From assembly GCA_963704005.1 (NCBI GenBank), contig CAVPGJ010000001.1:496001-560000 (forward strand): a stretch of DNA of 64,000 nucleotides, given 5' to 3'. Of this stretch, positions 17,470 to 25,806 are shown in pieces. Numbering within the stretch: the stretch's first letter is position 1; the number at the start of each line of letters is the position of its first letter. A program made the translations under genes and the position numbers. The notes beneath the pieces were generated by a model. It made no database searches. It was not told the origin of the DNA and saw nothing but the letters and a program-made list of their open reading frames with translations. The DNA is from AC-32 sp963704005 (GTDB lineage: Bacteria > Actinomycetota > Thermoleophilia > Gaiellales > Gaiellaceae).

Positions 17470-18386
17470 GGGCGGAGCTTCGAGGTGTCGACCACCTCGA
17501 AGCTCGAGCCCGTGACCTTGCCCAGCGTGTGGAGTTGGTCGTTCGACCAGCCCTTGTTCGGCGCGCCGCTGATGTACCAGTTCGAGCCGTTGTCGGCGAC
17601 GATCATCCCGTAGCGCTTGAGGGCGATCAGGACGATTCGCGCCTGGCGCGGGAACCCGCTCACGTCGAAGCTCGCCTTCAGCCGCACGCGCAGGCCCATC
17701 GGCGGCAGGTCGGGATCGGTGAGCGAGCTCGCGTAGTGGCGCGCCGGGTAGATGTACGCGCGGCGCGTGTGCTGGACGGTGAAGCGGAGCGCGTGGTCGA
17801 TGACGCCGCGCTTCGCCTCGTCGTAGCGCGCGAGACCGGGGAAGATCGGCAGGCCGGCCGCGTCCGCCGACGTCCAGCCCGCGGGACGCACGTGGTTCGA
17901 GCGCAGGCTCCAGGTCGCGCCGGCCCAGGCGTGCCAGCGGCCGTTCTGCTTCTGCAGGCCGCCCAGCTCGTAGAGCCGGCAGGTGCTCTTGTCGACCAGG
18001 AGCGCGTGGTGGTCGCTGCCGCCCTCGATGTGGACGCCCTTCGGGATCGGGTAGCCGACGTGGTCGCTCTCGTCCGAGTACTCGAAGGCGACGTGGCGCG
18101 AGCGCGGCGTCTTGCGCGTGACGACGTCGAACGGGATCCCGATCGGCTCGCCCTGCCACAGGCCCGAGCCGAAGTCGGCGTGGAGGCCGGTGTCGACCCC
18201 GATCGAGGCGATGATCGCCGCCGAATTCTGAGCGACCGGCAGCTTGTCGACGCGCCGGTTCCACGGGTTCGATTTCGGGAAGACCGGACAGCGCGGCGCG
18301 GTGGGGAGGCGCAGCGCGTGGGCTGCCCCGCCCGCGGCGGCAAGCATCCCCACGACAGCGGCGGCGAGGAGAGCGCGTGCGGTCAT
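17466..18386 (-). CDS. Secreted protein of unknown function
   Basis: 306 aa with a clean signal peptide (residues 1-24, MTARALLAAAVVGMLAAAGG, cleavage near AHA). The mature part starts CPVFPKSNPWNRRVDKLPV and contains DESDHVGYPIP, LRSNHVRPAGWTSADAAGLP, DHALRFTVQHTRRAYIYPARH and RYGMIVADNGSNWYISGAP. I recognise this as a conserved but unnamed extracellular family seen in soil bacteria; no catalytic motif is assigned. Convergent with the polymerase gene. Confidence 0.8.
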   Translation of the reverse strand: MTARALLAAAVVGMLAAAGGAAHALRLPTAPRCPVFPKSNPWNRRVDKLPVAQNSAAIIASIGVDTGLHADFGSGLWQGEPIGIPFDVVTRKTPRSRHVAFEYSDESDHVGYPIPKGVHIEGGSDHHALLVDKSTCRLYELGGLQKQNGRWHAWAGATWSLRSNHVRPAGWTSADAAGLPIFPGLARYDEAKRGVIDHALRFTVQHTRRAYIYPARHYASSLTDPDLPPMGLRVRLKASFDVSGFPRQARIVLIALKRYGMIVADNGSNWYISGAPNKGWSNDQLHTLGKVTGSSFEVVDTSKLRP

Positions 18387-18413
18387 GGTCGGGTTATCGG
18401 CGCGTGCACCCGT

Positions 18414-18818
18414 TCACAGGAGCCGGTCGAGGAAGGCGCCGTGCTCGCCGTAGACGCTCATGCCTGCGCGCATGGGAATCCAGCGGCAGCGGACGGCGCC
18501 CGCGTGGACCCACTCGTCCTCCGTCTCCCCGGCTGGGATTGCGTGGACGAAGTGGTTCTCGTCCCGGATGGGCGGGACCCGCCAGCTCTCCTGCTCGGCC
18601 ACGCCGAGCTCACTGATGAACCGGATCTCGAGCCCCGTCTCCTCGTCGAGCTCGCGAACCGCCGTCTCGGCGACCGTCTCGCCCGGCTCGACCCGCCCGC
18701 CGGGCACGACTGCGGTGAAGTCCGGCTCGTCGAGGATGTCGAACACGAGCAGCTCGGACCCGCCGTCGCCGGCTCGCTCACGCGTGACGTAGACGACAAC
18801 CCTAGGCCGAGCGTTCAG
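18414..18818 (-). CDS. NUDIX hydrolase
   Basis: Nucleoside-diphosphate-linked hydrolase. The NUDIX box is intact: GGRVEPGETVAETAVRELDE followed by ETG (G-x5-E-x7-REUxEE pattern). The fold continues through RWIPM to the C terminus. The first conventional start in frame is GTG 18746, but it cuts off the first beta strand; VVVYVTRERAGDG lies upstream in frame and looks genuine. The only upstream initiator candidate is a CTG at 18816-18818 overlapping the HhH-GPD stop codon, used here as a provisional start. Substrate unknown. Confidence 0.75.
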   Translation of the reverse strand: MNARPRVVVYVTRERAGDGGSELLVFDILDEPDFTAVVPGGRVEPGETVAETAVRELDEETGLEIRFISELGVAEQESWRVPPIRDENHFVHAIPAGETEDEWVHAGAVRCRWIPMRAGMSVYGEHGAFLDRLL

Positions 18819-19370
18819 CGCGCATCTTGGCCTTGTAGGCCCGCTTCTTCGCCTGGTAGGCCTCGAGCGCCTCGAGCGAGTCCACGTCGCCGAGCGTCGG
18901 ATGGCCCGGATCGAGCTCCTCGGCGGCCGGGACGCCGAAGCGCTTCCAGAGGACGGCGCCGAAGGCCTTGATCTTCATGTCGCCGAAGCCGGGCAGCGCA
19001 GAGATCCGCTTGCGCAGGTCGGCGCCGTCGGCCGCCTCGCTCCAGACCCGGCTCGCGTCGCCGCCGTAGTCCTCGGCCACGACCGCGGCCAGATCCTGGA
19101 CGCGACGCGCCATGTTGCCCGGGAAGCGGTGGATCGCCGGCGTCTCGCGGAAGATCGCCTCGAGCTTGCCGGGATCGGTCGCCGCGATCTTGCCGGGGTC
19201 GAGCGTGCCGAGCCGCTGCTGTAGCTTCAGCGGCCCCTGGAATGCCGTCTGCACCGGCACCTGCTGGTCGAGCGCGAACCCCATCAGCAGCGCGAACGGG
19301 TCGCGCGCGAGCAGCTCGTCGGCCTCGTCGACGCCGGTGTAGTGGAGCCTCTCGGGAGCGCGACCGCCAT
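18802..19370 (-). CDS. HhH-GPD-type base-excision repair protein, frameshifted near the start
   Basis: Helix-hairpin-helix protein related to DNA glycosylases. The main frame gives LLMGFALDQQVPVQTAFQGP, RKRISALPGFGDMKIKAFGA (the HhH) and ends KMRAERSA. Upstream, RLHYTGVDEADELLARDPFA is in frame but has no start codon; ATGGCGGTCGCGCTCCCG (ATG at 19368-19370) encodes MAVALP one base out of phase. Restoring one missing base near 19352 gives MAVALPERLHYTG and a protein of about 189 aa. The ATG lies 10 bp after the GMC oxidoreductase stop, so they form one operon. Confidence 0.78.
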
Positions 19371-19380
19371 CGCAGAGATC

Positions 19381-20712
19381 CTACAGCCACTCCGCAGCCC
19401 GCTCGGCGAGCGCGATCGTGGTCAGGTTCGTGTTCGCGCTCGGGATCTCCGGGATCGCGGAGGCGTCGACGACGTAGAGGTTCTCGAAGCCCAGGACGCG
19501 GCAGCGCTCGTCCAGCACCCGCCCGATCGCGCAGGTCCCGACCGGGTGGAAGAAGCCGCGCGCCGTGGCCCGCACGTGCTCCTCGGCGCCGACCTCCGCG
19601 CCGGGCCGCAGCTCCGCGCCGCGGTACGGCCGCACCTCGTCGCTCCCGGCCAGCTCGCGCAGGCGTTCGAAGGCCTCGGCCAGCACCTCGGCGTCCCGCT
19701 CGTCGCGCAGGAAGCCATGGTCGATCGCGAGCGGCGCCTCCGGCTCGGGCGCGGTCAGGCGGACCGACCCTCGCGAGCGCGGCTTCATCGCGAAGGCCGC
19801 GCCGCTGATCTCGGGGCCGACGTCGAGCGACGGGAAGACGAACAGGTCGCGCACCCCCGGCGGGCAGGAGCGGCTCCGCCCCGCGATCGTGACCTGGCCC
19901 ATGTAGAGCCCGTGCTCCGCCTCGTGCTCGGCCGTCTCCGTCAGCAGCCGCTCGGTCGGCTCCCAGCCGGCGCCGGCACCGACGTGGTCGACGAGCCCCT
20001 CCCCGACCGGCAGCTCGGCGACCTCGCACCCGGGGCCGATCCCGCTCCGCAGCAGGATCCCCGGCGAGCCGTAGGCGCTGGCCGAGACGACCACCACGTC
20101 GGCCTGCAGCTCCCGCCCCCCGGCAAGCGCACCCACGGCGCGGCCGTCCTCGAGCAACACCCGGTCGACGAGCGTGTCGGCGAGGATCGTCAGGTTCTCG
20201 CGGCCCCGCGCCGGGTCGACGTAGGCGAAGCCCGAGTGCCAGCGGACACCGCCGACGATGTTCACCGGATGGACGATCGACTTCTCGCCGCCCGCCTCGC
20301 GGAAGGCGCGGTGCCAGGGCGTCAGCTCCTCGTCGGGGAGCACGTGCGTCTGCAGCGTCTCGGCCGCGCGCCGCAGGTACGGCGCGAAGGACTCGTACGA
20401 CCACCCGTCGCCCCATTCGTAGTCCGCGGGCGCGCCCTCCAGGACGACGCAGGCGTTGTGCGCCGAGCAGCCGCCGAGCACGCGGGCGCGCGACTGCGAG
20501 CGGTCCTCCACGTCCGCGCGCTCCCAGAGGTGCGACTCGAGCGCGAGCCAGCGCGGGTCGAGGATGTCCGCCGGCCAGCGTCCCTCGGAGAGGTGGCCGT
20601 AGTCCGGCCCCGCCTCGACGAGGCAGACGGTGCGGTCCGGGTTCTCGCTGAGCCGCCCCGCGAGCGCGCAGCCGGCCGCGCCGCCGCCGAGCACGAGCAC
20701 GTCGTAGGTCAC
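19381..20712 (-). CDS. GMC family FAD-dependent oxidoreductase
   Basis: 443 aa glucose-methanol-choline-type flavoenzyme. The dinucleotide fold VLGGGAAGCALAGRLSE is at residues 7-23, the FAD-binding GGCSAHNACV near 81-90, and the active-site histidine in FFHPVGTCAIG near 382-392, followed by VVDASAIPEIPSANTN. It is shorter than typical 530-aa choline dehydrogenases. The alcohol substrate is unknown. Its ATG overlaps the stop of the cyclase/ATPase gene (ATGA), so it is translationally coupled to that signalling protein. Confidence 0.9.
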   Translation of the reverse strand: MTYDVLVLGGGAAGCALAGRLSENPDRTVCLVEAGPDYGHLSEGRWPADILDPRWLALESHLWERADVEDRSQSRARVLGGCSAHNACVVLEGAPADYEWGDGWSYESFAPYLRRAAETLQTHVLPDEELTPWHRAFREAGGEKSIVHPVNIVGGVRWHSGFAYVDPARGRENLTILADTLVDRVLLEDGRAVGALAGGRELQADVVVVSASAYGSPGILLRSGIGPGCEVAELPVGEGLVDHVGAGAGWEPTERLLTETAEHEAEHGLYMGQVTIAGRSRSCPPGVRDLFVFPSLDVGPEISGAAFAMKPRSRGSVRLTAPEPEAPLAIDHGFLRDERDAEVLAEAFERLRELAGSDEVRPYRGAELRPGAEVGAEEHVRATARGFFHPVGTCAIGRVLDERCRVLGFENLYVVDASAIPEIPSANTNLTTIALAERAAEWL

Positions 20713-23561
20713 CGGACGAGCTCCTCCTCGGCGAGCCGGACCCGCTCGAGCGAGGCGAGGTTCCCCTTCCGCTCGAGGATCTCCGCTGCCTGCTCGAGCA
20801 CCGCGGCGGCCTCGGCGGGCCGCCCTGCAAGCGCCACGATCTCGCCCAGGTCGGCGAGCGTGTCGCCATGCGTGTTCAGGAAGTCGGTGTGCTCGGCGAT
20901 CGCGACGGCTTCGCGGGCCAACGCTTCGGCCTCCACGAGCTCGCCGCGGCGGGCGCGGATCTTCGCGCGGGCGCTGCGCCAGAGCACGTGCGAGAAGGCG
21001 TCCTCCGCAGCGGCCGCGTCCTCGCTGGCGCGGCTGAAGCGCTCCGCCTCGTCGAGCTCGCCTCGTGCCGAGAGGGCGTGTGCGAGCAGCGCGGCCACCG
21101 ACGAGAGGTAGCCCCGCTCGCCCATGCGTTCGAGTGTGGCATAGGTCTCGCGCCCGATTCGCTCGGCGGCGTCGAGGTCGCCGGCGAGCATCTCGACGTA
21201 GAACGCCTCCTGCGAGCTCATCGCCGCTCGGAGTGAGAATCCCAGCCCGAGGATCGTCTCCAGGCCCTCGTTGACGAGCTCCCGTGCGAGCGCGAAGTTG
21301 CCGCGCATTGCCTCGAGCGCGCCGAGCTCGACGCAGGCGTTCCCGCGGATGAAGGCGTCATCGATCGCTTCATCGTGGAATTGCCGGCACCGGGCGATCC
21401 CCTCCTCGACCGGAAGCGGGCCGAAGTTCGCGCTCATCATCAGCCAGCCGATGCTCTCGGCGCGCTCCGCCCGCAGGTTGGCGCGCTCGGCGTGCGCGAG
21501 CGCCTGCTGCCAGGCGTCCTCGGCGCGGGCGAGAGACCCCAACAGCGTCCCCTCGATGCGGCCGAGGAGGTTGAAGGCCTGGGCGAGGGTGAGTGGATCG
21601 CCGAGCTCTTCCGCGGCCGCCAGAGCCTCGTGCACGTCGTCGAGAACGCCGTCGCTCCCGCTGAAGACGCGGAGCGAGGACAGCCCGAGGAGCGCCCGCG
21701 CCGGGCGGCGGCCTGCGATCCGAAGTGCGTCCTCGAGCGTCCGGCGTCCCTCCGCCACGTACCCGCGCGTCGACCAGAAGGCCCAGAGCGCCGTTCCGAG
21801 GCGCAGGAGCAGATCGCCGTCCTGTCGCTCGCGGGCCCACTCGATGGCCGCGCGCAGATTCGGGTACTCGGAGGCGAGCCGCGCGACCGCCGCCGGCTGG
21901 TCGCCGGTCCGGGACTCGGAGTCCAGGCTCTCGGCGAGCTCGGCGAACCACTCGGCGTGGCGGCCGCGAGCGGTCTGGGCGTCGCCGGAGGACTCCAGCC
22001 GCTCGAGGGCGTACTCGCGGATCGTCTGCAGCATCCAGAAACGCGGCTCGCCGTCGAAGTCGGCCCGCCGCAGCAGAAGGCTCTTCTCGACGAGCGAGTC
22101 GAGCCCGTCCAGGACGTCCGACGAGTCGCCGTCCCAGACGGCTTCTGCCGCCTCGAGCCTGAAGCCGCCGACGAAGACGCCCAGGCGCCTGAGCAGCGCC
22201 TGCTCGTGCTCGGGGAGCAGGTCGTAGCTCCACTCGATCGTGCTGCGCAGCGTCCGCTGGCGCTCGTCGACGTCCTGCGCGCCCCCGGTCAGCAGCGCGA
22301 GCCGCTGGTCGAGGCGGCGGAGAAGCGCCTCCGGCGTGAGCGTGCGCACCCACGGCGCCGCCAGCTCGATCGCGAGCGGCAGGCCGTCGAGCCGGATGCA
22401 GATCTCGGCGACGGCAGCAACGTTCTCGTCGTCGAGCTCGAAGTCGGCGGCAACGGCCTGAGCCCGCTCGACGAAGAGCCGGACCGACTCCGAGCCGGCC
22501 AGCTCGGCGAAGGCGGCGCCCTGGAGCTCTGGGAGCCCGAGCTGGGGCACGCGGAAGGCCCGCTCGCCCTGCAGGCGCAGCGGGATCCGGCTCGTGACGA
22601 GCAGCTTCAGGCCGGGTGCCGCGGTGAGCAGCCCGGCGAGCGCAGGCCCCGCCGCGAGCACCTGCTCGCAATTGTCGAGGAGGAGCAGCAGCTTCCGGTC
22701 GCGCACGTACTCGGTCAGCGTTTCCAAGAGGGTCTCGCCGGGTTGCTCCTGCAGGCCGAGGACGCGGGCGATCGTCGGCGCGACCAGTTCCCAGTCGCGC
22801 ACCGGCGCGAGGTAGACGAAGAAGACCCCGTGCTTGTACTCGTCGAGCACGTCGGCCGCGAGCTGGAGGGCGAGCCGCGTCTTCCCCGTGCCGCCGGTGC
22901 CGATCAGCGTGAGGAGACGCACGTCGTCACGCTCCAGGAGCGCTCGGATGCCGGCGAGCTCCCGTTCCCGCCCGATGAAGGTGCTCAGCTGCGCCGGCAG
23001 GTTCGTGGGGCGGTTGTCGAGCGTGTTCAGCGGCGGGAAGTCGCCGGGCAGGCCCTCGGCCTCGAGCTGGAAGAGACGCTGGCTGCCGGCCAGGCTCTTC
23101 AGCCGGTGCGAGCCGAGATCGCGCAGCCGGAAGCTCTCGTCGAGCACCCCGCGCGTCGACTCGGACACGAGGATCTGGCCCCCGTGGCCGACCTCCGTCA
23201 CGCGAGCGCCCTCGTGGACGTCGAGGCCGACGTAGCGGCCGTCCACCGGTCGAGGCTCCCCCGTGTGCAGGCCCATGCGCACGCGGATCACGTGCTCGCC
23301 CGGCCAGGCGTGCTCCGCGAGCGCACGCTGCGCCTCCACGGCCGCCGCCGCCGCGTCGTTTGCCGAGCCGAAGGCCACGAAGAACGCGTCGCCTTCGCTG
23401 TCCACGACGTAGCCCCCGTGCCGCTCGAACGCCTCGCCCAGCAGCCGGCGGTGCTCGGCGAGGAGCCCGGCGTAGGCCTCTCCCGCGCTCCGCAGCAGGC
23501 GGGTCGAGCCCTCGATGTCGCTGAACAGCAGCGTCACGGTGCCCGTCGGGGGGACGGCCAT
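20709..23561 (-). CDS. Class III nucleotide cyclase / NTPase / TPR signalling protein
   Basis: 950 aa multidomain regulator. Residues about 8-170 are a class III cyclase domain with the metal Asp in FSDIEGSTRL, the second Asp in DSEGDAFFVAFG and MGLHTGEP. Residues about 195-470 form an AAA/NB-ARC-like ATPase (Walker A GTGGTGKTRLA, Walker B LLLLLDNCEQV, then DGLPLAIELAA). The remainder is alpha-helical, TPR-like. It resembles the actinobacterial and mycobacterial cyclase-ATPase family, but without the C-terminal LuxR DNA-binding domain that some members carry. The signal and whether it makes cAMP are not determinable from sequence. Confidence 0.9.
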   Translation of the reverse strand: MAVPPTGTVTLLFSDIEGSTRLLRSAGEAYAGLLAEHRRLLGEAFERHGGYVVDSEGDAFFVAFGSANDAAAAAVEAQRALAEHAWPGEHVIRVRMGLHTGEPRPVDGRYVGLDVHEGARVTEVGHGGQILVSESTRGVLDESFRLRDLGSHRLKSLAGSQRLFQLEAEGLPGDFPPLNTLDNRPTNLPAQLSTFIGRERELAGIRALLERDDVRLLTLIGTGGTGKTRLALQLAADVLDEYKHGVFFVYLAPVRDWELVAPTIARVLGLQEQPGETLLETLTEYVRDRKLLLLLDNCEQVLAAGPALAGLLTAAPGLKLLVTSRIPLRLQGERAFRVPQLGLPELQGAAFAELAGSESVRLFVERAQAVAADFELDDENVAAVAEICIRLDGLPLAIELAAPWVRTLTPEALLRRLDQRLALLTGGAQDVDERQRTLRSTIEWSYDLLPEHEQALLRRLGVFVGGFRLEAAEAVWDGDSSDVLDGLDSLVEKSLLLRRADFDGEPRFWMLQTIREYALERLESSGDAQTARGRHAEWFAELAESLDSESRTGDQPAAVARLASEYPNLRAAIEWARERQDGDLLLRLGTALWAFWSTRGYVAEGRRTLEDALRIAGRRPARALLGLSSLRVFSGSDGVLDDVHEALAAAEELGDPLTLAQAFNLLGRIEGTLLGSLARAEDAWQQALAHAERANLRAERAESIGWLMMSANFGPLPVEEGIARCRQFHDEAIDDAFIRGNACVELGALEAMRGNFALARELVNEGLETILGLGFSLRAAMSSQEAFYVEMLAGDLDAAERIGRETYATLERMGERGYLSSVAALLAHALSARGELDEAERFSRASEDAAAAEDAFSHVLWRSARAKIRARRGELVEAEALAREAVAIAEHTDFLNTHGDTLADLGEIVALAGRPAEAAAVLEQAAEILERKGNLASLERVRLAEEELVR

Positions 23562-23589
23562 GTGCCAAGTATCGCGCTCGCCGTGAAGG

Positions 23590-24111
23590 CTACGAGCGCG
23601 CGTCCAGCCAGCTGCGAGCCTCCTCGACCGAGCGCAGCCGCACGAAGCGCGGGTCGCCGCCGTAGCGCCGCGGCCATTCGCGCCGATGGCGGAAGTGGCC
23701 GCGCAGCATCCAGACGAAGAGCGACTCCCAGCCGAAGACCGCGCTGCGCCAGCTCTCCTTGTTGCCGCTCCAGAGCTCGACGTCGTCGCGGATCCGCCGC
23801 GTCGTCCGCCGCCAGAGCCGCCGCAGCTTCAGCCCGAGCGGCAGGTCGAGCCAGACGATCGTGTCGGCCGGGCCGATGACGGTGTCGCCGAGCTTCACCT
23901 CGTAGTTGCCGTCGATCACCCAGCCTTCGGGTGCCGCATCCATCGCCGCGCGTACGCGCGCGCGAAACACGTCGTCGGTCGGCTCGCTCCAGTTCGGCCC
24001 GTGGTGCAGCGCGTCGAGCTCGACGTACGGCAGGTCGAGCCGCCGGGCCAGCTCGGCCGCGAAGGTCGACTTGCCCGAGCCCGAGGTGCCCTTGACGTTG
24101 ACGCGCCGCAT
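23590..24111 (-). CDS. P-loop nucleotide kinase-like protein
   Basis: 173 aa AAA/adenylate-kinase-like protein of the type often labelled 'topology modulation protein'. Walker A GTSGSGKSTFAAELARRL is at residues 8-25. Then come LPYVELDALHHGPNW, VIDGNYEVKLGD and a kinase-like DTIVWLDLPL. The phosphate acceptor is unknown. The ATG at 24111 was chosen because TAGTAT lies exactly 7 bp upstream (leaderless type); an ATG at 24120 would overlap that hexamer. It is divergent from vapB across only 18 bp. Confidence 0.82.
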   Translation of the reverse strand: MRRVNVKGTSGSGKSTFAAELARRLDLPYVELDALHHGPNWSEPTDDVFRARVRAAMDAAPEGWVIDGNYEVKLGDTVIGPADTIVWLDLPLGLKLRRLWRRTTRRIRDDVELWSGNKESWRSAVFGWESLFVWMLRGHFRHRREWPRRYGGDPRFVRLRSVEEARSWLDARS

Positions 24112-24131
24112 ATGTGTCATACTAGGCACAT
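24112..24131. promoter_or_regulatory. Candidate operator shared by vapBC and the divergent kinase
   Basis: ATGTG (24112-24116) and CACAT (24127-24131) form an inverted repeat with a 10-bp spacer. The spacer contains ATACTA, read as CATACT toward vapB and TAGTAT toward the kinase, so both -10-like elements fall within the repeat. VapB antitoxins commonly autorepress by binding such repeats; binding here is inference. Confidence 0.4.
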
Positions 24132-24369
24132 GCGAATGCACATCGAGATGGGCGACGAACTTGTCGAGCAGATCGACGCCGTGGCCGGCAAAGGCAGGCG
24201 CAGCCAGTTCGTGCGAGACGCGGTGACGGCTGCCCTCGAGCAGCGAAAGCGCGCCGAGCTGGTCGTGGCGGCTGGTGGCGTTCTCGTCGATCGCGGGCAC
24301 GACTGGGACGAGAACCCGGCCGACTGGGTTCGCGCGCAGCGGCGTGGAGACGACCGCCGCGTCGGGTGA
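24130..24369 (+). CDS. vapB: VapB-type antitoxin (ribbon-helix-helix)
   Basis: 79 aa. Residues 1-45 look like a ribbon-helix-helix DNA-binding domain (MRMHIEMGDELVEQIDAVAG, RRSQFVRDAVTAAL). The C-terminal tail DWDENPADWVRAQR is the sort of segment that wraps the PIN toxin active site. Its stop overlaps the toxin start (GTGA). It is expected to neutralise VapC and autoregulate the operon. Confidence 0.85.
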   Translation: MRMHIEMGDELVEQIDAVAGKGRRSQFVRDAVTAALEQRKRAELVVAAGGVLVDRGHDWDENPADWVRAQRRGDDRRVG

Positions 24370-24752
24370 TCCTTCTCCTCGACTCGACCGTTCTCATCGA
24401 CCATCTCCGGGGTCGTCCCGCCGCCGAGCGTGTGGCGAGCCGGGCCCGCAGCGGCGACCTGCTGGCGACCACGGCCATCAATGTGGAGGAGGTCGTGCGC
24501 GGGTTGCGCCGCGAAGAGGAGTCGGCTGTGGACGAGCTCTTCGACGGGCTGGTCGTGCTTCCGATCGGCCTGGAGGAGGGGCGGCAAGCGGGTTCGTGGC
24601 GGCGTGAGTTCGCGAGCCGGGGAACGACGCTCAGCCAGGCTGATTGCATCATTGCCGCCGTGGCGCACATTGCGGGCGCCCACCTCGCAACCGGCAATCC
24701 CGACGACTTCCCTATGCCGGAGCTGGTCGTCGAGCACTGGCCCGTCGGGTGA
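24366..24752 (+). CDS. vapC: VapC toxin, PIN-domain ribonuclease
   Basis: 128 aa PIN nuclease that would cleave a cellular RNA when free of antitoxin. The acidic metal-binding residues are in place: LLDSTVLID near the N terminus, NVEEVVRGL near residues 39-47, SQADCIIAA near 90-98, and TGNPDDF near 109-115. The GTG start overlaps the vapB stop by 4 bp. All core acids are present, so it should be active. Confidence 0.9.
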   Translation: MILLLDSTVLIDHLRGRPAAERVASRARSGDLLATTAINVEEVVRGLRREEESAVDELFDGLVVLPIGLEEGRQAGSWRREFASRGTTLSQADCIIAAVAHIAGAHLATGNPDDFPMPELVVEHWPVG

Positions 24753-24758
24753 CCAACT

Positions 24759-25325
24759 TCATCCGAGCGCGTCGGCGAGTGCCTCCAGGTCGGCGCGCCA
24801 GATCTCCTCGGGGACCGGCGGGAGAATGTCGTCCCAGATCGCGGCGAAGCTGCCGATCAGCTGCGGGATCCGGGCGGGGCGGGCCATGAACCACCAGTGC
24901 AGGTGCTCGCCGCCGTCGCCCCAGCGGCAGACGTGGACGCGGCCGATGTTGCCGAGGGCGCGGATCTCCCGCTCGATCCGCGCCAGCAGGACGCCGAGCT
25001 CGGCGGCGAGCTCGTCGGGGAGGTCGCCCGGCTCGCCGTAGTGCTCGCGCGACTCGAGCAGGACGATCAGCGGCAGCCCGGTCGGCTTGTCGAAGGCCCA
25101 GAGCCGCCAGTGCTCGTTCGTCCAGAGGTACTCGTCGTCGCCGGCCGCGCAGGAGTGGCAGTCGACGCCGCCCTCGCCGTGGCGCGGGCGCTCCACGGCC
25201 TCCGGCGGCAGCAGTGCGCGGGGTCGCATGTCGCCGTCGAACGGGAACGACTCCCACTCCTCGACCGGCGGCATCTGCAGCGCCGAGGCGGCGCGCGCGT
25301 ACAGCTCCTCGGGCTTCTCGGGCAC
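24759..25325 (-). CDS. HIT-like protein (histidine-triad fold), probable
   Basis: 188 aa. An N-terminal part with CHSCAAGDDEYLW resembles the entry to a HIT domain, and near residues 137-148 GEHLHWWFMARP looks like a variant histidine triad (H-x-H followed by WWF). The final third is helical. The function is probably nucleotide-linked binding or hydrolysis, but the triad is not canonical. It is divergent from a clear HIT protein, 28 bp away, suggesting an old duplication. Confidence 0.55.
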   Translation of the reverse strand: MPEKPEELYARAASALQMPPVEEWESFPFDGDMRPRALLPPEAVERPRHGEGGVDCHSCAAGDDEYLWTNEHWRLWAFDKPTGLPLIVLLESREHYGEPGDLPDELAAELGVLLARIEREIRALGNIGRVHVCRWGDGGEHLHWWFMARPARIPQLIGSFAAIWDDILPPVPEEIWRADLEALADALG

Positions 25326-25353
25326 GGCTCGGCCGATGCTAACGTCGCCGTCG

Positions 25354-25806
25354 ATGGAGTGGCCGAAGGAGTTCTACGAGCTCAGGCGCGGCGAGGGCTG
25401 TGCGATGTGCGCCCAGGGCCGGCCCGACGAGACTCGGTACGGCGTGCGCTTCCTCGCCGGCGAGGTCGCCGACGCGTACCTGCAGCGAGCGAACATCCAG
25501 CGCGGCTACTCGGTGGTCGTCTGGCGCGGCCGGCATGTCGCGGAGCCGACCGAGCTCTCACCCGAGGAGGCGTCGCAGTACTGGCTCGAGGTGCTCGAGG
25601 CGGGCCGGCGGATCGAGCGCTGCTTCGAGCCGGTCAAGCTGAACTACGACCTGCTCGGCAACTCGCTGCCGCACCTGCACACGCACGTCGTCCCGCGCTA
25701 CGCCGACGACCCGAAGCCGGGCTGGCCGTTCCCGTTCCCCGAAGACGAGCCGGGGCCGATCGACGAGGACGAGCTCCGCCGCGACGTGGAGGCGCTGCGC
25801 GGATGA
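25354..25806 (+). CDS. HIT family protein
   Basis: 150 aa histidine-triad hydrolase/transferase. A CXXC pair (CAMCAQGR) is near residues 15-22 and the triad NSLPHLHTHVVPRY near 106-119. The C terminus is acidic and proline-rich (FPEDEPGPIDEDE). TAACGT lies 8 bp before the ATG and there is no Shine-Dalgarno. The stop overlaps the Lhr helicase start (ATGA), so the two are co-translated. Confidence 0.88.
   Translation: MEWPKEFYELRRGEGCAMCAQGRPDETRYGVRFLAGEVADAYLQRANIQRGYSVVVWRGRHVAEPTELSPEEASQYWLEVLEAGRRIERCFEPVKLNYDLLGNSLPHLHTHVVPRYADDPKPGWPFPFPEDEPGPIDEDELRRDVEALRG

Noticed and set aside
24112..24300. Longer N terminus of the P-loop kinase
   Set aside because: It would run through vapB on the opposite strand, and the kinase fold starts at the 24111 ATG next to a TAGTAT hexamer.
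24897..25802. N-terminal extension of Lhr
   Set aside because: Runs antiframe through both HIT-like genes; the helicase motif Q region begins right after 25803.
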